From Leucobacter luti (GTDB lineage Bacteria > Actinomycetota > Actinomycetes > Actinomycetales > Microbacteriaceae): a stretch of 64,000 nt of DNA. Each line of letters opens with the position of its first letter. The stretch's first letter is position 1. Position numbers and translations under genes: made by a program. The stretch covers positions 16,796 to 80,795 of the forward strand of contig NZ_SHKI01000009.1 in the NCBI RefSeq assembly GCF_004217175.1, read 5' to 3'. The notes beneath the pieces are model-generated. The model ran no database searches and was not told the origin of the DNA. It worked only from the letters and a program-made list of their open reading frames with translations. Shown here one piece after another: positions 6,739-14,839 of this stretch.

Positions 6739-8369
6739 CCAGGACCGTGGTGATCGGCGGCGGCGTCGCTGGTCTGGCGACCGCTGCGCTGCTCGCCCGC
6801 GAGGGCCATCAGGTGCGGCTCCTCGAAAAGAACTCTCGGGCGGGCGGCCGCGCCGGCACTGTGACCCGAGACGGCTTCCGTTTCGACACCGGCCCGTCCT
6901 GGTACCTGATGCCGAGCGTGTTCGAGCACTTCTTTGAGCTCCTGGGCACGTCCGCGGCCGAGCAGCTCGACCTGCGCACGCTCGATCCCGGCTACCGCGT
7001 GTTCACGGAGCCGGCCGCCGACGCGTCGGTGAGCTGCGTCGAGGTGCCGTACGGCGCGGACCGCGTCGCCGAGCTGTTCGAGGAGCTCGAACCGGGGAGC
7101 TCGGGCGAGCTCGGGCGGTACCTGCGCTCGGCGCGGCACACCTCGGACATGGCCGAGCGCTATTTCCTGTACAACACGTTCACCCGCTGGCGTTCGCTGC
7201 TCGCCGCCCCCGTGCTCCGCGCGCTGCCCCGGCTCGCCGGCCTGCTCACCACCTCGCTGCAGCGCTTCGTGGAGCGGCGGTTCACGCACCAGGTGCTGCG
7301 GCAGATCCTCGAGTACCCCGCGATCTTCCTCGGGACCGACCCACGCAAGGCCCCCGCGATCTACCACCTCATGAGCACGCTCGATCTCGACGACGGGGTG
7401 CAGTACCCGATCGGCGGGTTCTGGGGGCTGGTCGAACGACTCCGGGAGCTCGCGGTCGAAGCTGGCGTGGAGATCGTCACCGACGCGGAGGTGACCGAGA
7501 TTCTCACCCGGCGCGAGGACGCGGGGCTGCACGCCAGCGGTGTCAAGTGGCGCGACCCGGCTGGCGCGGAGCGCATCGAGCACGCGAACTCGGTGGTCTC
7601 GGCCGCCGATCTGCATCACACCGAGACGGTGCTGCTGCGCGAGGAAGCACGCAGCTACGACGAGAGCTGGTGGGAGCGGCGCGAGAGCGGCCCCGGCGCC
7701 GTGCTCGTGCTCCTGGGGGTGCGGGGCGAGCTGCCGCAGCTCGCGCACCACTCGCTCTTCTTCACGTCTGACTGGGACGCAAACTTCGACGCGATCTTCG
7801 GTCCGGATCCCGCGCTGCCGGATCCCGCGTCGATCTACGTCTGCAAGCCGAGCGCCACCGACCCGGACGTCGCCCCACCGGGCTGCGAAAACCTGTTCGT
7901 GCTCGTCCCGATCCCCGCCGACGAATCATTCGGCTCGGGCGGAGTCAACGGCGCGGGCGATCCGACGATCGAGGCGGCCGCGGATCGCGCGATCGCCCAC
8001 ATCGCGAGCTGGGCGGGGATCCCGGACCTGGCCGAACGGATCGTCACGCGCGAGACCATCGGTCCGAGCGACTTCGCGCACGACTACCACTCCTGGCGCG
8101 GCGGCATGCTCGGCCCCTCCCATATTCTGCGCCAGAGCGCGATGTTCCGTGCGCAGAACGTCTCACCGCGGGTCTCGGGGCTGTATTACGCGGGCGCCAC
8201 GACCGCACCGGGCGTGGGCGTGCCGATGTGTCTGATCAGCGCCGAGCTCGTGCTCAAGCGGATCCGCGGTGACCGCACGGCCGGGCCCACCGCGCCGATC
8301 GGCCCGCGCGCCCAGGCCCCGACGCCAGCCCACACGCACTCAGGGCCCGCTGGCAGGGGGCACCCGTGA
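6735..8369 (+). CDS. crtI: Phytoene desaturase (lycopene-forming)
   Basis: An FAD-dependent CrtI-type desaturase/isomerase of 544 aa. N-terminal dinucleotide fold VVIGGGVAGLATAALLAREG, then the CrtI signatures GGRAGTVTRDGFRFDTGPSW and, at the C-terminus, GLYYAGATTAPGVGVPMCLI. It is expected to convert phytoene to lycopene at the membrane. The start at 6735 overlaps crtB by four bases; a much longer open frame upstream is only the shadow of crtB. The C-terminal tail after about residue 515 is Gly/Pro/Ala-rich. Confidence 0.95.
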   Translation: MTRTVVIGGGVAGLATAALLAREGHQVRLLEKNSRAGGRAGTVTRDGFRFDTGPSWYLMPSVFEHFFELLGTSAAEQLDLRTLDPGYRVFTEPAADASVSCVEVPYGADRVAELFEELEPGSSGELGRYLRSARHTSDMAERYFLYNTFTRWRSLLAAPVLRALPRLAGLLTTSLQRFVERRFTHQVLRQILEYPAIFLGTDPRKAPAIYHLMSTLDLDDGVQYPIGGFWGLVERLRELAVEAGVEIVTDAEVTEILTRREDAGLHASGVKWRDPAGAERIEHANSVVSAADLHHTETVLLREEARSYDESWWERRESGPGAVLVLLGVRGELPQLAHHSLFFTSDWDANFDAIFGPDPALPDPASIYVCKPSATDPDVAPPGCENLFVLVPIPADESFGSGGVNGAGDPTIEAAADRAIAHIASWAGIPDLAERIVTRETIGPSDFAHDYHSWRGGMLGPSHILRQSAMFRAQNVSPRVSGLYYAGATTAPGVGVPMCLISAELVLKRIRGDRTAGPTAPIGPRAQAPTPAHTHSGPAGRGHP

Positions 8370-9127
8370 CTCGGCGCCGAAGCTCGGCCCCGCGCGGCAC
8401 CCTCGCCGCCCCGCTGGAGACGCTCGCAACCCGGCTCGGTGCACTCGCGGCACGACTGCACACGCAGCGCATCCGCACCGCGCTGCGGCTCGACTGCGCG
8501 CCCGACGCCGCGTGGCGAGCGGTCCACGACCCCGCGGTCGCGGCGGGGCTCTACGCCCCGGTGCTGCGCATGGTGCCCGCGCACGGATCCCTCCCCGAGG
8601 CGTTCTCCTCCGGGAGCCGGGTGCTCGTGCGGATCAGGCTGCTCGGTGTCGTGCCGCTCGGACGGCAGCTGATCGCGATTGAGGACTCCCCCGCGGGCGG
8701 GGCAGCCACCGCGCCCGGGATCGAAACCGGCGGCGCGCCCGCCGGCGGGGCTGCTGCCCCGCGGGAGCGGGAACCGATCGCCGAGCCGATCGCCGATCCG
8801 ACCACCGAATCGCAGACCAAACCACCCGGGGCGCCGCGACCGGCGGCCCGCACCATGCGCGATATCGGCCACCCGGTCTCGGGCCCGCTCGCGCTCCTCA
8901 GCGGCTGGCACCACGCGATGACCGTGCGCGCCGCGGACGACGGCCGCACGGTCTGGCTCGACGAGCTCACGCTCTCGGGGGCCGCGGCCCCGCTGTTCAC
9001 GCCGCTGCTCTGGGCCACGTGGAAGTGGCGCGGCAGGCGACTCCGCGCGCTCGCTCGCCGCTGGGGCGCACCGCCCGCTGAACCGCACACCCGCCCGCCC
9101 GCACGAACGGAGACACGGACCCGATGA
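8366..9127 (+). CDS. SRPBCC (START/polyketide-cyclase-like) protein embedded in the crt operon
   Basis: 253 aa. IRTALRLDCAPDAAWRAVHD opens like an SRPBCC lipid-binding fold, and the C-terminal part (HHAMTVRAADDGRTVWLDEL, then a long terminal helix with WATWKWRGRRLRALARR) fits its last strands and helix. A low-complexity insert of about 50 residues (containing EPIAEPIADP) separates the halves. The GTG start overlaps the crtI stop, and its own stop overlaps the crtYc start, so it is translated with the pathway enzymes. Its role is unknown; carriage of a hydrophobic intermediate or help to the cyclase are possible inferences. Residue identity to characterised proteins is low. Confidence 0.7.
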   Translation: MTRRRSSAPRGTLAAPLETLATRLGALAARLHTQRIRTALRLDCAPDAAWRAVHDPAVAAGLYAPVLRMVPAHGSLPEAFSSGSRVLVRIRLLGVVPLGRQLIAIEDSPAGGAATAPGIETGGAPAGGAAAPREREPIAEPIADPTTESQTKPPGAPRPAARTMRDIGHPVSGPLALLSGWHHAMTVRAADDGRTVWLDELTLSGAAAPLFTPLLWATWKWRGRRLRALARRWGAPPAEPHTRPPARTETRTR

Positions 9128-9495
9128 CGATCCCCGATTCACTCCAGTACCTCGCCCTCATGGCCGGGTGCCTGCTGATCACGCTCCCGCTCGAGTTCGT
9201 GCTCGGCGCCCGCGTGTATCGCAGGCCGCTCCGCCTGCTGCAGGCGATCCTCGTGACCGTGATCGTCTTCTCGATCTGGGACATCCTCGCGATCGGCGCC
9301 GGAATGTGGAGCTACAACCCCCAGTTCACCACCGGGATCATGCTGCCGTTCGGGCTCCCGCTCGAGGAGCTCGTATTCTTCGTTGCAATCCCCATCTGCG
9401 GCGTACTCACGTACGAGGCGGTGGGCCGGGTGCTCTCCTGGGCTCGCGCGCTCACGCGCCGGAGCGCCCCCGAGGCCACGGGGGTCGAGCGATGA
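9124..9495 (+). CDS. crtYc: Lycopene cyclase subunit (CrtYc type)
   Basis: A 123-aa integral membrane half of the heterodimeric actinobacterial lycopene cyclase. It has about three transmembrane segments and the conserved PLEELVFFVAIP motif near residue 80, which carries the acidic residues needed for cyclisation. It overlaps crtYd by four bases. Related pairs make beta (CrtYcYd), epsilon (CrtYeYf) or gamma ends. The beta assignment here is inferred from the adjacent crtU, whose substrate is beta-carotene. Confidence 0.88.
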   Translation: MTIPDSLQYLALMAGCLLITLPLEFVLGARVYRRPLRLLQAILVTVIVFSIWDILAIGAGMWSYNPQFTTGIMLPFGLPLEELVFFVAIPICGVLTYEAVGRVLSWARALTRRSAPEATGVER

Positions 9496-9845
9496 ACCCG
9501 CTGGCGCTCTACCCGGTTGCCACACTCCTCACGATGGTCGCGGTGATCCTGATTGAGCTGCTCTGGCTCAAGACCGGCATCTTCCGCACCGCCCAGTACT
9601 GGGTGTCACTGGCGATCATGATGTCGTTCCAGGTGCTCGTCGACGGCTGGCTCACCAAGCTGTCAAACCCGATCGTGATCTACACCCCCGAGACCATGCT
9701 CGGGGTCAGGTTCCCCTGGGACATCCCGATCGAGGATTTCGGGTTCGGCTTCGCGATGCTCACGCTCACAATCCTGATCTGGAAGTCAGCGGGCCGGCGC
9801 ACCACGGCGACCACCCCGACGCCGCACGAGAACACGAGAGGCTGA
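9492..9845 (+). CDS. crtYd: Lycopene cyclase subunit (CrtYd type)
   Basis: The 117-aa second half of the cyclase, with about three membrane segments and the motif DIPIEDFGFGFAM (PxED) equivalent to PLEE in its partner. VDGWLTKLSNPIVIY before it is characteristic of the family. The ATG at 9492 overlaps the crtYc stop, so equimolar production is likely. Confidence 0.88.
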   Translation: MNPLALYPVATLLTMVAVILIELLWLKTGIFRTAQYWVSLAIMMSFQVLVDGWLTKLSNPIVIYTPETMLGVRFPWDIPIEDFGFGFAMLTLTILIWKSAGRRTTATTPTPHENTRG

Positions 9846-9847
9846 GC

Positions 9848-11536
9848 ATGCCCCAGCGCGCATCAATACGCGACACCCGCGCCCACGAGATTCCCGCCCA
9901 CCCGGGGACGCCCCGGGTCACCAGGCCACGCCGGGTGGTGGTGGTGGGAGGCGGTATTGCCGGGCTCGCCGCGGCCTGCGGGCTCGCGGAGCGGGGCGTC
10001 GAGGTCACGCTCATCGAGGCGGAGGACCGGCTGGGCGGCAGGGTGCGCTCGTGGGAGACCACGACCGCCGCGGGCGACGTCACCATGAGCCGCGGTTTCC
10101 ACGCCTTCTTCCGGCAGTACTACAACCTGCGCGAGCTCCTTGCGCGTGCCGGCGACCTCGACGCGATGCTCAGCCCCATCGCCGATTACCCGGTGGTGAG
10201 CGCGCGGGGCGACGCCGACTCGTTCGCCAAGATCCCGCGGACGCCGCCGTGGAACTTCATGACCTTCGTGGCGCGCAGCCCGACCTTCCGGGCTAGGGAC
10301 CTCGCGCGGGTGGATATCGACACGGCGCTCTCGCTGCTCGACGTCGACTTCCCTGAGACCTTCCGCGAGCTCGACGGGGTGAGCGCCGCGGAGTTCCTCG
10401 ACCGGTTGCGGTTCCCCGAGCGGGCCCGCCACCTCGCGCTCGAGGTGTTCGCGCGCAGTTTCTTCGCCGACCCGAGCGATTTCTCGGCGGGCGAGCTCGT
10501 CGCGATGTTCCACGCCTACTTCCTCGGTTCGGCCGAGGGGCTCCTCTTCGACGTGCCCCGCGACGACTTCGACACCTCGCTGTGGGCGCCGCTCGGGCAG
10601 GCGCTCGAGGCGTCCGGGGTGCGGCGGGTGACCGGCACGGTGACGCGCGTGGAGCGCGGCCAGACAGGATCACCGGCGCACTCGGGATCCGCAAGCAGGC
10701 CGGGATCCGCGGCTCCCTCCGGCGCCGCGACCTCGCCCGGCTCCGCGACTCCGCCTGGCTCCGCGACTTCCGCTGGAGCCGGCGCCCAGCCCGGGCCCGA
10801 GTGGCGGGTCGTCACCGCCGACGGCGCGTGCGAGACCGCGGACGCAGTGGTGCTCGCCGCGGGCCCCGGAGCCACGCGCGAGATCGTGGCGGCCTCGCCC
10901 GGGATCGGCTCGGAGGAGTGGCGGAAGAGCATCGACCGCATCGAGCTCGCGCCGCCATTCGCCGTGCTCCGGCTCTGGTTCGACGGCCCGGTGCAGCCCG
11001 ATCGCGCCCCGTTCCTCGGCACCGCGGGATTCGGCCCGCTCGACAACGTCAGCGTGCTCGAACGGTTCGAGGCCGGCGCGGCGGAGTGGTCGCGCGAGCA
11101 CGGCGGAAGCGTGGTCGAGCTCCACGCGTACGCGATCGACGCCGCCCACCTCGACGACCCGGCTCAGCAGCGGGAGCTCGCCGCACAGCTGCGCCGCGAG
11201 CTTGAGCGCGTGTACCCGGAGACCGCAGGCCTCACCGCGGTCTCGGAGATCCTGCTGATCGAGCGCGACTGTGCGCTCATCGGCACCGATTCCTGGGACG
11301 GCCGGCCGCGGGTGCGCACCCCGGTCCCCGGCCTCGCGCTCGCGGGTGACTGGGTGCGCAGCGACCTCCCGATCGCGCTCATGGAACGCGCCGCGACAAC
11401 TGGCTGGATGGCCGCGAACGAGCTGCTGCGCGACTGGGGCGCCGCGGGGCACACGCTCTGGAGCGTGCCGACCCGGGGTCGCCACCGGTGGCCGAGAGTC
11501 TCCCGAGCGCTTATGGCGCGGCTGCCGGGGCGGTGA
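9848..11536 (+). CDS. crtU: Beta-carotene desaturase/methyl-migrating enzyme (isorenieratene synthase)
   Basis: A 562-aa FAD oxidoreductase with dinucleotide fold VVVVGGGIAGLAAACGLAER and the CrtU hallmark MSRGFHAFFRQYYNLRELL; at the C-terminus GLALAGDWVRSDLPIALMER closes the FAD site. CrtU desaturates beta-carotene and shifts a ring methyl to give aromatic isorenieratene, as shown in Brevibacterium linens and Streptomyces griseus. It starts two bases after crtYd. Residues about 276-317 are a Gly/Ser/Pro/Ala insert of degenerate repeats (GSAT, PGSA) not expected in the family. Its last 26 bases overlap, tail to tail, the P450 gene. Confidence 0.88.
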   Translation: MPQRASIRDTRAHEIPAHPGTPRVTRPRRVVVVGGGIAGLAAACGLAERGVEVTLIEAEDRLGGRVRSWETTTAAGDVTMSRGFHAFFRQYYNLRELLARAGDLDAMLSPIADYPVVSARGDADSFAKIPRTPPWNFMTFVARSPTFRARDLARVDIDTALSLLDVDFPETFRELDGVSAAEFLDRLRFPERARHLALEVFARSFFADPSDFSAGELVAMFHAYFLGSAEGLLFDVPRDDFDTSLWAPLGQALEASGVRRVTGTVTRVERGQTGSPAHSGSASRPGSAAPSGAATSPGSATPPGSATSAGAGAQPGPEWRVVTADGACETADAVVLAAGPGATREIVAASPGIGSEEWRKSIDRIELAPPFAVLRLWFDGPVQPDRAPFLGTAGFGPLDNVSVLERFEAGAAEWSREHGGSVVELHAYAIDAAHLDDPAQQRELAAQLRRELERVYPETAGLTAVSEILLIERDCALIGTDSWDGRPRVRTPVPGLALAGDWVRSDLPIALMERAATTGWMAANELLRDWGAAGHTLWSVPTRGRHRWPRVSRALMARLPGR

Positions 11537-12713
11537 AGCTCACCACCAGGCCGCGCAGCTGATACCCCTGCACGAGGGTGTCGAACCCGCGATCCGGCTG
11601 CCGCTCAAGCGTCGCCCCGGCGCGCAACAGCGTCACGAGGAGCGTGTCGGTCTCCATGAGTGCGAGGTGTGATCCCGGGCACCGATGCGCGCCGTCCCCA
11701 AAGCTCAGACCGGTGCGGGCCGCCGCGGGGAGCCCCCGGCCCGTCTCGATGGCCTCCGGATCTGGCCCAAACACCTCCGGATCGACGTTCGCCCGGCGCA
11801 CGTTGATGTCGACGAGGGTGTCCGGCGCGTACGGGCAGCCAGGAGCGGGCGACGCGACCCGCCGATAGATGTGCGACACGGGCGGCTCAAGCCGGATGAT
11901 CTCGCTCAGCATCTCGGTGCGCTCCGCGATCTCCGCGCCGAGGTATCTCGCGCGCAGCTCCGAATCCTGCAGCAGCCGCAACAGGGCCATGCTCATGAAC
12001 TCCCGCGTGGTCACCATCCCGGCGGTGCCGTAGGTGAGGCACTCCATCAGGATCTCGCGGGGCCGGTAGCCGTGTTCGAGCAGGTGGCTGATGATGTCGT
12101 CGGCCGGGCGCGCACGCCGCGCCCGGATCGCCGGACGCACGTCGCGCCAGTAGAAGCTCATGAGCGGCACCAGCGCGTCCTTCGCGGCGCGGGCCCACTG
12201 GCGCTGCGTGCGGCCGTGGTCGCGGCGGGTGTGGTCCACCGGCGGCTGCCGGAAGAACGCCTCGAGCCGCCGCGCGAGCGCCTCGGTATCACCGCCGCTC
12301 AGCCCCACGATCTCGGACGCGACGCGCACCGAGAAGAACAGCGCGAGATCGTCGATCCTGCTCGATCCCTCGCGCTTCGCCGCGTCAACCAGCCCCGCGG
12401 CCGTGCGCTCGATGAACGCGCGGTGCGTGTCTTCAAGGGTGCGCGGACTGAAAAACCTGACGAGTCGCTTCCGGTGCTCCAGGTGACCGGGGCCATCATC
12501 CATCAGGATCGGCCGGTGCCGGAACAGCCACCCGGGGATCCGCTCGGACGTGAACCCCGCCTGCGTGGTGGCACCCTTTGCGCGCAGGAGTGCCGCGCTC
12601 TCACTCACCCCGGAGAGCTCCACGACGCACTGGTCTCCGGGGTCCGGCGCGGCGTGCGGGTCCCGATCCGGATCGGGCTCCGGATCCTGATCCCGCCGCC
12701 CGCTCGCTCGCAT
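11511..12713 (-). CDS. Cytochrome P450, probable carotenoid-tailoring hydroxylase
   Basis: A 400-aa soluble-type P450. Haem ligand Cys345 in LSFGDGAHRCPGSH (FGxGxHxCxG), I-helix TAGMVTTRE (the AGxxT oxygen-activation motif) and K-helix SEIIRLEP (ExxR). No membrane anchor; the first about 30 residues are Asp/Pro-rich. It starts 12 bp after the BLUF gene on the same strand and ends inside crtU, so it belongs to the BLUF operon while touching the pigment operon. Ring hydroxylation of isorenieratene or beta-carotene is inferred from position; CYP175A1 of Thermus is a known P450 beta-carotene hydroxylase. Confidence 0.85.
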   Translation of the reverse strand: MRASGRRDQDPEPDPDRDPHAAPDPGDQCVVELSGVSESAALLRAKGATTQAGFTSERIPGWLFRHRPILMDDGPGHLEHRKRLVRFFSPRTLEDTHRAFIERTAAGLVDAAKREGSSRIDDLALFFSVRVASEIVGLSGGDTEALARRLEAFFRQPPVDHTRRDHGRTQRQWARAAKDALVPLMSFYWRDVRPAIRARRARPADDIISHLLEHGYRPREILMECLTYGTAGMVTTREFMSMALLRLLQDSELRARYLGAEIAERTEMLSEIIRLEPPVSHIYRRVASPAPGCPYAPDTLVDINVRRANVDPEVFGPDPEAIETGRGLPAAARTGLSFGDGAHRCPGSHLALMETDTLLVTLLRAGATLERQPDRGFDTLVQGYQLRGLVVSFTAPAAAP

Positions 12714-12725
12714 GACCGCGCCCCG

Positions 12726-13172
12726 TTACGCGCGCCCGGATCGCGCGCGGAACCAGATAGTGAGCTCGTTGAGCGCCCGCATCACGTTTTCCGGGGAATC
12801 CGCGTGCTCGATCTCGGAGAACGTGTCGCGGAAGCCGGCCGGAGCCTCGCGCGTGGTCTCGCGCAACGCCTCGTAGCCCATGCGCCACGTCTCGAACCGG
12901 CGCTCCGCAATGTCGGTCTCGAGCAGGATCCGCAACCCGGTGTGGCGCGGGTCCGCGGCGATGTCGGCGTAGAGGGCACGGAGGGCGTCGTGCGGCCCCT
13001 CGATGTACTGCAGGAAGCGCCCGTTGCGGAAGAACAGGATCCCCGTAATTCCGAGCGCCTCGTTCTTCGCGCGCGCCCGCTCAAGCAGCTCGACCAGCTG
13101 CGTTTCGGCGACCGGCCCTGTCGCGTCACTCGAGTAGACGATTGCGCCGAGATCCGCGCGGTTACTGCTCAT
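12726..13172 (-). CDS. BLUF-domain blue-light photoreceptor
   Basis: 148 aa, essentially one BLUF domain plus a short helical C-terminus. Residues of the flavin photocycle are in place: Tyr13 (AIVYSSDA), Asn37 (RAKNEALGITGILFF), Gln55 (FLQYIEGP), and Trp96/Met98 (FETWRMGY). BLUF domains bind FAD and rearrange the Tyr-Gln hydrogen-bond network in blue light; short ones work by protein-protein contact. No enzymatic or DNA-binding output domain is present, so a partner is needed. Its start overlaps the stop of the upstream 127-aa gene by 11 bp, and the P450 follows after 12 bp. Confidence 0.93.
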   Translation of the reverse strand: MSSNRADLGAIVYSSDATGPVAETQLVELLERARAKNEALGITGILFFRNGRFLQYIEGPHDALRALYADIAADPRHTGLRILLETDIAERRFETWRMGYEALRETTREAPAGFRDTFSEIEHADSPENVMRALNELTIWFRARSGRA

Positions 13173-13545
13173 CACGCGACTCCTCGTGCGCGCTGCGCGC
13201 CGCGGCCGGCCCAGCAGTGCCCAGGGCTGCCCCGGCCTCAGCCAGGCGCCCCATGGCGGGTTCCAGCCCGCTGAACAGGCCGAGCACCCGCGCACGGGCG
13301 TCGCACACCTCGAAGAGGGCCGGTTCGATCTGATCGATAAACCCGACCATGTGGACGCCGACACTTGCCACGTAGAACCCATCCTCAACGCAGGACCAAG
13401 TGAGGGATAGCTCATCGCTACCGGGGAGCGCGTCTGTTCCCAAGGCCACCTCATTCGGTTCCGGTACCCGGTGCGAGATTCCGCACGGGCACGTCCTGAC
13501 TCTCTTACGGTACTTGAAAACCGGGCCCGCGTCAGGGGTCGCCAC
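13162..13545 (-). CDS. Unknown 127-aa protein, first gene of the BLUF-P450 operon
   Basis: No family recognised. The N-terminal third holds a CPCGISH cluster (Cys19, Cys21, His25) and two further Cys (52, 81), so metal or redox chemistry is possible. The middle (LSLTWSCVEDGFYVASVGVH, then MVGFIDQIEPALFEV) looks like beta strands of a compact domain, and the tail is Ala-rich and probably helical. The start is GTG at 13545; an internal GTG near residue 33 is an alternative that would remove CPCG. Tight overlap with the BLUF gene makes it the obvious candidate partner or output module of the photoreceptor, which is inference. Confidence 0.6.
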   Translation of the reverse strand: MATPDAGPVFKYRKRVRTCPCGISHRVPEPNEVALGTDALPGSDELSLTWSCVEDGFYVASVGVHMVGFIDQIEPALFEVCDARARVLGLFSGLEPAMGRLAEAGAALGTAGPAAARSAHEESRDEQ

Positions 13546-13559
13546 GCGAGTCGGCGAGA

Positions 13560-13579
13560 CCCCGAAGCGCTGATCGGGG
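13560..13579. promoter_or_regulatory. Inverted repeat in the divergent promoter of the BLUF operon
   Basis: CCCCGA (13560-13565) and TCGGGG (13574-13579) around a central AGCGCT, within the 92 bp that separate the BLUF operon from the divergent hydrolase. Possible operator. Confidence 0.3.
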
Positions 13580-13637
13580 CCCGGTTTGCCCCATCGCCTC
13601 GGCAGCGGGATGGCGTATGGTGCTCAGCGGAGGCCCC

Positions 13638-14390
13638 ATGACGATCATGCAGCGCGCGCGGTGGTGGGCCGCGGACTACCTGGTCGCGGCGCGCTGGCAG
13701 CTGAGCTCCGCGCTGGGGCGGCAGGATCCGGTGGGTCTGAGCCGCGGGAGCGGCCGCCCGGTACTGATCCTGCCGGGCGTGTACGAGCCGTGGCGGTTCA
13801 TGCTGCCGCTGATCACCGATCTCCACGGCCGCGGTCACCCCGTGCACGTGGTCGAACCGCTGCGTGCAAACCGGCTGCCGGTCGCGGCCGCGGCCGAGCT
13901 GGTCGTCGCGGCGCTCGTCGCGCGCGACCTCACCGACGTCACCATCGTGGGGCACAGCAAGGGCGGGCTGATTGGGAAGCACGTGATGGCGTTCGGCGAG
14001 GCGACCCCGCGGGTGCGCAACATGGTCGCGATCGCCACCCCGTTTGGCGGGTCCCGCTACGCGCGGTACTTCCGCGGGCCGACCCTCCGCGCGTTCGCGC
14101 CCGAGGACGAGACGCTGTCGCGGCTGGGCCGGGAGACCGCGGTGAACTCGCGCATCACGTCCGTGTACCCCCGCTTCGACCCGCACATCCCCGAGCAGAG
14201 CGAGCTGCCGGGCGCGCGCAACGTGTGCGTGGACACCGGCGGCCACTTCAGAATCCTGGGGCACCCGCGCGCGATCGCCGAAGCGCGGCGGGCGGCCGGC
14301 GAGGCCGGCGAGGCCGGCACGACCGGCACGACCGGCACGGTTCGCCCCGCTGGTCCGGCCGGCCCGGACGCTGATCCGGCACCGGGCTGA
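13638..14390 (+). CDS. Alpha/beta-hydrolase (lipase-like)
   Basis: About 250 aa. VLILPGVYEPWRFMLPLITD and the nucleophile elbow VGHSKGGLIGKHVM (GxSxG) followed by ATPFGGSRYAR are typical of a lipase/PGAP1-like hydrolase; the His of GGHFRILGHPR is a plausible catalytic base. The ATG at 13638 is preferred over 13617 because GGAGG lies five bases before it. The C-terminal tail is a GEAG/TTGT repeat. Transcribed away from the BLUF operon; substrate unknown, and a lipid or carotenoid ester would be guesswork. Confidence 0.75.
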   Translation: MTIMQRARWWAADYLVAARWQLSSALGRQDPVGLSRGSGRPVLILPGVYEPWRFMLPLITDLHGRGHPVHVVEPLRANRLPVAAAAELVVAALVARDLTDVTIVGHSKGGLIGKHVMAFGEATPRVRNMVAIATPFGGSRYARYFRGPTLRAFAPEDETLSRLGRETAVNSRITSVYPRFDPHIPEQSELPGARNVCVDTGGHFRILGHPRAIAEARRAAGEAGEAGTTGTTGTVRPAGPAGPDADPAPG

Positions 14391-14482
14391 GTTCGTGCCC
14401 CGGCGCGCTGTGCCCACGGCACGCGCGGCGCTAGGCTGGCCCACACCTGAACACTGACCGCGCGAGCGCGAGGAGCCACAGC

Positions 14483-14839
14483 ATGGCAGAGAACCAGCAC
14501 GACACCGACTGGCGCGCGGCGACGGTCGCCGCAGCGCGCACCGCGATCCTGGCTGCGGATCCGGCGATCGCCGAGGAGCAGAAGTGGGCGAAGGCGTCCA
14601 ACCCCGACGGGGTCCCCACGTTCTCGCTCGACGGCCTCATCTGCACCGTCGAGACCTACCGCGACAAGGTGAAACTCACGTTCGCGCGCGGTGCGGCGGT
14701 GCCGGATCCGGACGGGCTGTTCAACGCGAGCCTCGCGGCGGGGACCCGGCGCGCGATCGACCTGCACGAGGGCGACGAACTCGACGGGGTCGCGCTCACC
14801 GAGCTCGTGCGCCGCGCGGTGGCGGTCAACCGGGACTAG
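14483..14839 (+). CDS. DUF1801 domain protein
   Basis: 118 aa with EEQKWAKASNPDGVPTFSLD and the closing pattern YRDKVKLTFARGAAVPDPDG typical of the YdhG/DUF1801 fold. Molecular role unknown in the family. RBS-like GAGG lies at 14471-14474. It ends tail to tail with the nucleosidase gene, overlapping by four bases. Confidence 0.75.
   Translation: MAENQHDTDWRAATVAAARTAILAADPAIAEEQKWAKASNPDGVPTFSLDGLICTVETYRDKVKLTFARGAAVPDPDGLFNASLAAGTRRAIDLHEGDELDGVALTELVRRAVAVNRD

Noticed and set aside
8186..9142. 318-aa minus-strand frame over the SRPBCC gene
   Set aside because: Coupled plus-strand gene is more convincing; the frame is low-complexity.
9124..9845. crtYe/crtYf (epsilon cyclase, C50 pathway)
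   Set aside because: No lycopene elongase gene nearby, and crtU requires beta-carotene, so CrtYc/CrtYd is favoured.
11685..13274. 529-aa plus-strand frame opposite the P450 and BLUF genes
   Set aside because: Arg/Pro-rich composition and no domain; opposes two clear genes.
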